This document shows positions 57,801 to 59,523 of a DNA stretch of 59,523 bases, piece after piece. The notes under the pieces are model-generated. The model ran no database searches, was not told the origin of the DNA, and saw only the letters and a program-made list of their open reading frames with translations. Positions within the stretch are counted from its first letter, which is position 1, and each line of letters opens with the position of its first letter. This stretch comes from Bacteroidota bacterium. GTDB lineage: Bacteria > Bacteroidota > Bacteroidia > AKYH767-A > 2013-40CM-41-45. Location: positions 1 to 59,523 of the forward strand of contig PLYJ01000254.1 of NCBI GenBank assembly GCA_003151745.1, written 5' to 3'. The position numbers and the translations under genes are program-made.

Positions 57801-58554
57801 CAAAACCTGTTAAAGTGAAAGTGCCCATATTCAATGTGGTGCTGGCACCAACAGTAAGGCTTGTGCAGGAGAAATTGGTAGCCATAGTAGCTGTTCCTGC
57901 ATAACTAAACGTGGCCCCCCAGGTGGTTGTACCCAATCCTGACCATCCGCCTGTAAGCGTTGGAGTCGCACCTGTGAAGGTGATACCAAAACCTGAATTA
58001 AAGTTAATGTTAAACGAACCTGCTGCCGTTCCGGGCGTCGCAGTAAGAGTACCGAAAGCAGCGGTGGTGGTAACATTTGTTCCATAATATGCTTCTATTG
58101 AACCAACAACTGTTAATGCAGTAGATCCGCCATTAATGCTACCGGGAGTGGTCTGAGAACCAACAGCAGTTCCTGTACTGAGATACAAATTTAAACATGA
58201 AAAAGAGCCTCCTATAGTAAGCGCAAATCCTGACTGTATATAGTAAGAAGCCGTTGTTCCGGATGTCGGAGCACTAGCTGCGGCAGCCCATGTACTAACG
58301 TTATATGTCTGCCAATTGGTGGCAGTGCCTGTATTCACAGGTCCTATAGCTCTGTAATCCCCACTTACAGGAGCATTCAAAGTTCCCTGCGCGTTGCTTT
58401 GAGAAACTGCAAAGAGCACAAAAACACTCAATGAGAGTATAAAAGCAGCATATTTAGAAACCGCTATTTTCTCTACTGCGTTATTGGCAGTTAAAAAATT
58501 TCTCTGCTTTGAAAAAAGATTTTTTACAAATGATAAAAAGTAGATGCCCTTCAT
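39844..58554 (-). CDS. Giant secreted adhesin-like repeat protein (6236 aa)
   Basis: One uninterrupted frame. Residues 1-56 are a long signal sequence (charged n-region of about 35, then FILSLSVFVLFAVSQSNAQ). About 275-960: eight repeats of 86 aa. About 970-3500: a beta-solenoid-like region (GNxTLTLGxLxLG strands) with a roughly 920-aa internal duplication. About 3550-4320 and 4790-5560: two parallel beta-helix parts (NNTIxNLxxxG). Between and after them: Ig/PKD-like repeats (CxGxxTLTATGATSYSWLPSTGL; LLWSTGATTSSITVTAAGTYSVT) with one SprB-type repeat at about 5762-5839 (HTDVSCNGRSDGQA). About 6042-6236: a beta module plus two dockerin-like Ca loops (DVNQDGSINGSD, DINGDGNVDAGD). Composition is Thr/Ser/Gly/Ala/Asn-rich. 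Size and SprB repeat recall the gliding adhesin SprB; adhesion is inferred. Confidence 0.88.
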   Translation of the reverse strand: MKGIYFLSFVKNLFSKQRNFLTANNAVEKIAVSKYAAFILSLSVFVLFAVSQSNAQGTLNAPVSGDYRAIGPVNTGTATNWQTYNVSTWAAAASAPTSGTTASYYIQSGFALTIGGSFSCLNLYLSTGTAVGSQTTPGSINGGSTALTVVGSIEAYYGTNVTTTAAFGTLTATPGTAAGSFNINFNSGFGITFTGATPTLTGGWSGLGTTTWGATFSYAGTATMATNFSCTSLTVGASTTLNMGTFTLTGFVVGTGISGTIQTQSTTNPPIPTGLTWSGTVNYNAVTGGQTIMTGTYSTLTLGNTSGTQTASNTIATTNLNTTAGGTFNMVTFTLTGLSGTISNAGTITTQATATAFPASKTFGGTVSYNATAGAQSVITGTYNVLTMANTSGTQTASGAIAATTLNTTSGGTFNMVTNALTGLTSVSNAGILTTQCLTNPPIPTGLTWGGTVNYNAATGAQTIMAGTYGILTLGNTSGSNTASGAIIVTTLNSNGAAADIFNMSIFALSATIITNAGTIQTQNTSSTPLPSGLTIAGTVNYNAATGGQTIMSNTYTTLILGNTSGTQTASGAITATNLTTTSAGTFDMSTFALSGLSGTLTNSGILQTECTTSTPISTGKTWGGTVIYNAATGGQTVMAATSYAILTLTNTSGTNTASGALSSVTTLNIISSGGTLDMSTFALVVTTPNITGTLQTECTTAPPITASKTWGGTVKYNATTGGQMVEIGTYNILTLSNTSGTQTANGAIAATTLNTTAGGTFNLVTFALTATTSGANNLGTLTTQNLTATPIPTGLAWAGTVSYNAATGAQTVLGGTTSYTTLTLGNTSATSTASGAISATTLTSTAGGTFNMVAFALTGVTTATGMAGILTTQNLTATPIPTGLTWGGTVNYNATTGAQTVVVGTYNNLTTGNTSGTNTAAGAITVNGLLTVTAGGTFGDAGNTITCKAGVTNNGTISGGGEILLTSGSAAHALSGTADTYDNIELNDATWGATFTGSAATSVSGNITVDASGGTLTINAFTTSLTVTGTTSIGASGGITIASSTGTKTFTGTVTVNGTWNNSGSAAVTFGGNLFVNSGATFSSGAGLYTFSGANKVIAGTFANTLIFSGTVAISGSDTLELPTDSIVGTLGGAGPLIMGLNTKLYLAASPTIANLNCTQAGYTPNTVVYTGNGINTKNSATTYYNLTIQSAGTVTQVTGASTINNTLVVTSGTFADGGSTLQIVGTASTTVNIAAGATLQIGAGGASTTQFPTNVTNDNITLATTSTVLYINTTSYTLAAVPTHYGNLTLSGASTKTLSATAVSDTVNGNLTITAGVLADGGDTIKVAGNLVLTATTSHTSSSGEILMNGASAQTIGITSGAFTFGNLEINNTSGITPAVTLGGASNSFVYNIGSGVTNNKLRLTHGQFSIGSALLALNGTAIVGVDSLTDLTTTTASNLTFGPTTTNTNGGLFIPPSVTNLNILTIAIANTDTVSLTGNLGLNLAGNALVLTTGLLKLGSNNLTMVSTSGTILGGSATNCVIATGSGFLRKAISTAGASFTFPVGDNVVPASPNYSPFTITSFTPAGAADTVGVRVTKSAHSQVSVPNAQNNNYINRYWSLSVTGGATSYTYAATAAMLTWVAGDVQTGGTITVANPAGDQINVYNNSGSAWIPLNSTIASTTTATTSQDYTNTTAPLNGNDITLRVPATSAYTWIGANNGSWATSTNWTPTRTTPDAADILIFDGNPGNLGGGTYTKITVTAVPTESDACLRIINSVNVSLQSSVNSKLTLGNAAGPACALNVASNDTLQLTGSSFATTIAFANLAASVDSIAGTVVLNGAADTLNFNNLTVANNTITGTITQIVGTVTSTSYVKFGSTAIYNYQVNAGAAIPTAQWDPASTLNINPSSMTANPTSWGIATYGNVNWNPMAQTSNGLLTTAITIGGNLQVQKGTFGSTSTFVPSVTGSTTISSGATLSLQSTTTTIFSGDVTNSGIWTSAVAVPVTIAGNFTNNSGASFTSGTGTYTFSGANKVIGGTFVTSSIGSAPSSLFTFAGLVAISGSDTLKFQYVKVAGILSGAGTLVMGLNDTLNLAATTTTISNLNCTQSGYTPNTVIYSTTGSTTKSTAGSVYYNLYIPTGTVTLAAASTVSNSLTVVTGATFADGGFLLTGGSGALTLTGTGALTLTNTTSGAFPTFGSYPLSSTSTVNFNQASGTAQIPTTPTYGNVAFAGAGTKTGATGGLNIVVAGGLTIAAGVVADGGDTIKVTGNISVTTGASHTSSSNGEMQLNGSAAQSITLAAAGTFTFGNLEIANTFGSAPQVTLAGASTSIYNITKTLTLTSGQLSVGAATLGLNGAAISPANSTNLVTGTTSNLIFGPTGNTNANTGLYIPSSVSSLGSLSIAIVATNTVTLNSSLSLNAVGTELTLTSGLIVLGSNNLNILNPAATAISGGSTSSYIVATGTGYLTKLASTSATSFTFPVGDNVTASDYSPVAFTNFVFVGTSLTVGVRVTKGLYSQMGSPSSFINRYWSFNLTGTAVTSYSYASPLTLTYLSGDQSGTVSTANGDEVSIYNNTAAAWNPLNSTATSTSAATTQTTITSTQGPLGVLNNGTGNDITVRVPSSSTQTYTWTGATGGTWTISTNWSPNRTDPNANDILIFDGNPSNLNGGATYTNMIVVGLPTTESEAELRVINNNVNVSLVSATASALTLGNAAGPACVLNIGTGATLQIASTAAATTIAFTALAASVDSLAGTLILSGNAGNTINFSGFQSTSNNTITGTITQTLGVVMATAASTKFGSTAIYNYQVNAGATIPLATWDPASTINIQPSSMTANPTWQIATYGNVNWNPTAQSSTGLTNITGVTIGGILNIQKFIFGSGVGFTLTVTGATNITSGATLSLQSTSAQTFTGDITNSGTWTSSVAAPVTIAGNFTDNTGATFTSGTGTYTFTGASKSIQGTITSLTFAGTVAITSPGAISVGGSITSLTITGALSGTGSLTLGSNLTNTSFGASNTIATFVPSTTANTVTYTGVSPTIGGTNAITYYNLTLNAASGTALLGANTTVNQNLSVASGETLSDNTKLLYGNGAGQFTLTGTAALTLLNTTSTTPFPSFATYSLASGSTVNFNGNASQNIPSLSSSYGNLSIGASAGTKTVTGGNITVAVTLTVGSASTIADGGNTINAQASVVMTGSHTSSTGGSITLNGGGAHNISGGGSVTNLTLTDASTMTGVITVNGALTLNANLTLNGQTLTFGTGSTVPVATGTFTGSTASSITINGTSALGTLNFTSGSQTLLNLTMNRTSSGTMTLGTPLTIGTSTPTGVLAMTAGVITENAGDTIKVINTTAGGITNTGTSASWINGSLIHTLPLSLSGTNTYSFPVGEAAYHNLNLINPTTTSAGTINVVVTAVESAPSSGTFGGELTTLGNRYWSVTTNGAGAFTSDGTVALYDGVNIPSSSTSVVAQSITTPAGYYGTLGFGSFSSPTITSLAAGAASSANYFTIATKAASLCGGTNSYTIGPGGDFGSLSSVVATLPATMSCSLLFEFLTGYSEAPSGTIAFSGISTGSNTITFRPRADVTTALSIVGNPGAGNALISISGVNNIKFDGSPGGTGSGNNLTIQNTLTSSGGPAIQLIAGADNCKFQYLNILSSNATVASGTVFLSASTANNTGDTIQYCNIGPNGSTFPANGIYATTTSTFLNSNIRILNNDIHDFQASVSTGVTVTGASSTDNGDNWTISGNSFYWSAGTLSLSINQIIPIAFLSSSSTSGTSIGDTISNNYIGGVASARAGGAIIETWSFTAQSTSGATFAGIQVEAKNALVSGNVIGGIYNLYSNSSYTMYGIQLVTSCTSGTINVTSNTIGSTYGPCKFYYSSATGTYSSLATGSHSFTTLLTGLSYQSGDTVRIATSAAQGGGFSYYMEGNVTGFTPSTGALTVNVVRVLGTISSSVGNWDITLANGFQNKGNGSLIGIYIPSSPVGATINITNNTIANLTEVGSGGVAGIITQSNGPVKISGNTIYNLSAQYSAVSSTTTGALANIAGISNQSQLSGATDTISNNTVYNLYNFINASSSTPNNINGIELGGWQTSGVTHIADGNLVYGLGINNAATSSALYGVYMRYGTQQVSNNMIDLGIRSNDTSITAAIPIYGIYDGESGTTTLTEKIYHNSVYIGGIGVTNTAVNTYCYRRTNSNLVDIRNNIFVNQRSNTGGGTTGHHYSIGHSFTSTLSTSTEDYNIYYGIGSGYVLANVSTDATTLAAIRTNSLNSNFDLNSTAGTDPLFYSPASATPGLDINATGSSIANAYTGATALLTIDFHKNNRASFTPTDIGADAFIPCTGNPSITASASPAAICAGKTDTLSVTCSANCTGLTYVWSTGATTSSITTTAGTYTVTVSAGAGCSSTTTVGVTVNSLPSVGATASHPSICSGVADTLTANGGSTYTWSPSTGLNATIGTQVKATLTSAQSYTVTGTDGNGCSNTGTVSVAINALPTPTIVNSRPLSFCTGDSTVLSTTIAYSGYSWSNGATTSSITVMTLGTYSVTVTNSNGCQGTSSPVTVSVAANLTPVIQASGSTNFCAGTSVTLSTTTTYSSYTWSNGTTTTSATTLGVNTSGTYSVTVTNSSGCSGTSTGTTVNVYALPTGVTATPTAFTTCANTADTLNATCSTNCAGIVYTWLPSTGLNATTGAKVWATLTSTQTYTVTGTNGNGCTSTGTVTINVNAVPTVGASASPTSVCSGGTSTLTATGATSYSWLPSTGLSATTGSPVTATVSAPITYTVTGTTSGCSATATATVTTKGLSGTVTVGSSGANYPTFNGSGGLFNDINAQGLQGNLTVNVTTDITETTTTPLTAISSCSDGPYTITIQSSAATLRIISGNLSTGLISLSGASNVIFNGTSGRYLNFTNTNASGFTFSFNNGSTNDTINYCQVLGSETSSSTGIILIDSTGSTPNSYLGITNNLIGNTSARVNNNIYARGYQNSNNTISGNEIFNFSNGGVLISPSAGPNWRIINNIIYDSQGTCSSQQFPIYFDGRSTSYSDTIRGNSIGGTTNTNSGTWVNSSFESWSIFVFTSGGSSISSGATAIKANTVKNIRMSSFGASTDVDYRAIYTGAYSLLQTSAGEHGYYIIGGDNDADGNIVGDASNYASIELDDIDGNGVYSDPTFYGIVNESQDEVVIKYNKVYSLYTPGNFEVSIGIASGVQIESNLYSNLYEYCGKTTISYNTVKNLTSYSLLRYNYETVGSLVGISLLTQSSNCLVDHNTVSALHSLQNTGSYSTAVVGIGIDALSSSQGSGIVSNNIVYDILNTNGGTVSGTHHDDFAIGISNGKSILFFSSTTCGSFTFINNMVNLSTNVSTYGNDVWVFGMFDMTDGSTTQKYYNNTVVVGGSNVSGGTDPSYGFFSDPDFGLGGSAPNTTLRNNIFINNRTGSASNHRAIGASGWGGGSSDYNYFASASTSTAAQWVSGNSTFTTWQSSSSGDANSHYAQTTSGSSNYTTNPTTATVNVGAAKLFVDPTDIATAGAFLHISTSDAVSDQFVAANGTDLSGSGVTTDIDGQSRPSNPDIGADQFNNCVTPATPTVTLVSNNCGNSVLSTIVTGGTLLWSPGGATTTSITVTNSSTYSVTVTVSAGCNATGTGSGSPLSVPSAPSVSVTNNCDGISTLSTTATGVLLWSTSETTSSISVTAAGTYSVTQTNGSGCTSTAGIGTAAPKSTPATPTVSAANSCGNSVLSTTSTGGLLWSTGATTSSITVTNSSTYSVTVTVNSCSATGTGSGSPYSSPTASASHTDVSCNGRSDGQAASTTTGGTTPYTYAWNNGATTSSITGLTSNTYTLTVTDAHGCSSAVVVSIGQPAAVAAPSVSVTNNCGNSTLTASEYTGTLLWSTGATTSAITVTAAGTYSVTQTVGACVSPSGTNTAAPTSLPATPVVNDIDNCNNTSLLYTSATGALLWSTGATTSSITVTAAGTYSVTATAGGCTGIAGTAVAAPKTTPSTPSVSAVNNCDGSSTLSTAATGTLLWSTGATTASITVTTAGTYSITTTVNGCISAAGTGSPILTSCSATFTVKFFLQGYYLGGGKMSPLLKLLGVGSAKATDVDTATIELHNSTSPYAMSYSYTGILQSNDSLFCNFAGGATGNSYYIVIKHRNSLETWSAGTVTITNGGSYDFTTSASQAYGSNEVRFGSIYAIYSGDVNQDGSINGSDYDSIRGALSSFYIGAYNVNDINGDGNVDAGDIRIMKNNIPLTISKQRP
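48000..55400 (-). repeat. About 2.77-kb internal duplication in the giant gene
   Basis: Landmarks recur at about 2.75-2.77 kb: the TYTFSGANKVI-like segment near 55270, 52515 and 49750; NRYWS near 53750, 51010 and 48305; SSMTANPT near 52870 and 50100; DPNANDILIFDGNP near 53380 and 50630. That is about two full copies and a partial third, each about 920 aa and diverged at the protein level. Confidence 0.75.
55660..57730 (-). repeat. Eight 258-bp (86-aa) tandem repeats in the giant gene
   Basis: The motif GTVNYNAATGGQTIM recurs eight times at intervals of about 258 bp, each time followed by GTYxxLTLGNTSGTQTASGAI and AGGTFNMVTFALTG. Units differ at many positions, so this is an old or actively diversifying tandem array rather than a recent expansion. 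Confidence 0.85.
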
Positions 58555-59255
58555 ATAGATAAGATGTTTTTTAGGATAGTAGACGGTGATAGTATTATAT
58601 ATAATTATTTAATATTTCCCGACGTTGGGATTCTTATGAACTTATAATTTAGTTTAAAATAGTCTGATCTTATGTAAAACTTACGCCTTCTGCAAAGAAA
58701 AGAATAATACTATTTAAAGTATTCATGACTAAAAGCACGAAAATGCTGTAATCGTTTGAACTACGTGCAAGTTCCATCCATTTTAGTTAATTTATATTGA
58801 TTTTCATCTTTTTGACAAATATAGTTATAAAGTTTCTAATAATTATTGCCATTTATCAAGCTATAAGGAGTCATTTATCGAACCATAGGGAGTCATTTAT
58901 CGAAGCAATTACTAAACTCGCTGTTTTTGCTAAATTGATAGCAAATATTTGGCGTTTCCTGAAGAATAAACTACCTCGCAGCATAGCTGACGAGGTATTG
59001 ATGTGAATTCTTGTTTTATGCGAAGCAGAGCTTCTTCGAGGAATTAAACCTAAGTGAGATTAAATTTGTTGCTGAATAGTCCGTTTTATCGAATTCTCTT
59101 GCCTGAATTGTTATTATAACGATGTATAGCACAATCGGTTTATTGATTTGTGCAGCTAATCTTACAAAAAGTACGTGTGAGAATGGTTTAAAAAAGATGC
59201 GGACACATATTTCTGTACATTTTATGCATTTATTCAGGATTTTTACTTTAAACCA
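58555..59255. other. Upstream region of the giant gene with 22-bp repeats
   Basis: About 700 nt without a supported gene. CATTTATCAAG/CATTTATCGAA begins three repeats 22 bp apart at 58850, 58872 and 58894. No full TTG-N20-TAnnTTTG promoter was recognised directly before 58554; the nearest upstream stretch is an A/T-rich TATATATAATAC near 58595. The 92-codon minus-strand frame at 59016-59294 starts inside the next array and is not supported as a gene. Confidence 0.45.
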
Positions 59256-59507
59256 TTCAAAAAAGGTAACTACTATGCGATTACGGGTAATCACAATATA
59301 GGGTCAGGTAAACACAGTGTAATTACAGGTAACTAGAATATAGGGTTAGGTAAACACCAGGCGATTACAGGTAACAGCGATTTAAGGTAAGATAACCACC
59401 AGGTGATTGTAAGTAACTACGCAATGGGGTAAGGTAATCATCCTGTGATTACTGGTAACCACCATTTGATTACAGGTAACCACGATGTAGGAACAGGTAA
59501 GTGTACC
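59256..59507. repeat. 21-bp phased repeat array A2 (12 units)
   Basis: Twelve units of exactly 21 bp of the same two types as the array at 1079-1351: GATTACAGGTAAC-type (59277, 59319, 59361, 59445, 59466) and ATAGGGnnAGGTAA-type (59298, 59340, 59424). The leading sequence CCATTCAAAAAAGGTAA (59253-59269) matches CCATTCAAAAATGGTTA at the left end of array A1 at 15 of 17 positions. The window ends 16 nt after the last unit. Confidence 0.85.
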
Positions 59508-59523
59508 TTCCTAAAAAAACCTT

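Noticed and set aside
59016-59294. 92-codon minus-strand frame near the right end
   Set aside because: It begins inside array A2, has no recognisable domain, and its hydrophobic and basic patches look random.

Overview
This window looks like a Bacteroidota chromosome segment, probably Chitinophagales/Sphingobacteriia-like. The evidence is a primary sigma factor without region 1.1, promoters of the TTG-N20-TAnnTTTG type (clearest in front of rpoD and the gene at 27287), a protein with a type IX secretion (T9SS) type A C-terminal domain, a TPR/WD40/OmpA protein of PorE-like architecture, a DUF5723-like barrel protein, and a GH3/beta-lactamase fusion. No rRNA, tRNA, CRISPR array, integrase or transposase was seen.

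Layout. 0.3-17.8 kb is mostly core genome: htrA protease, rpoD, a long-form GAPDH, ffh, folD, queE, a PorE-like OmpA protein, a three-gene minus-strand envelope operon (lipoprotein, beta-barrel-like protein, T9SS-sorted propeller), rarA and an FN3 protein. 17.8-28.9 kb is an accessory island: a coiled-coil protein, a RepA-like helicase/ATPase, a BT4734/VirE-N-like protein, two small hypothetical genes around a 10-bp iterated motif, a type III restriction-modification pair, an unknown 412-aa protein and an excisionase-type HTH protein. The island carries three copies of an inverted repeat with GTATCA half-sites; one overlaps the promoter of the 412-aa gene. 29-38.7 kb returns to core genes: a LutA-like Fe-S protein, a UMF1-type MFS permease, hemE, a GNAT acetyltransferase, a TlpA-like thioredoxin protein, an FKBP lipoprotein and a GH3/beta-lactamase fusion. 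39.8-58.6 kb is one gene of 6236 codons for a giant secreted beta-solenoid/Ig/SprB-repeat surface protein with a dockerin-like C-terminal module instead of a recognisable T9SS type A domain.

The least explained feature is a set of four intergenic arrays of 12-16 diverged units, each unit 21 bp (one unit of 20 bp aside), at about 1.1, 18.0, 39.1 and 59.4 kb. Spacing between arrays is roughly 17, 21 and 20 kb. The first and last share a unit family and a boundary sequence; the two inner arrays have different consensus sequences but the same period and also contain dyad cores. Twenty-one bp is two helical turns, so the dyads would lie on one face of the DNA. Separately, many gene ends carry hairpins built from degenerate 7-bp repeats, and these heptamers also extend the 5' ends of several reading frames.

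Functionally, the core genes cover transcription, protein targeting, one-carbon, queuosine and heme metabolism, periplasmic quality control and peptidoglycan recycling. The envelope genes fit a T9SS-bearing, probably surface-attached organism. Homology calls rest on motif recognition by eye; no database search was run.
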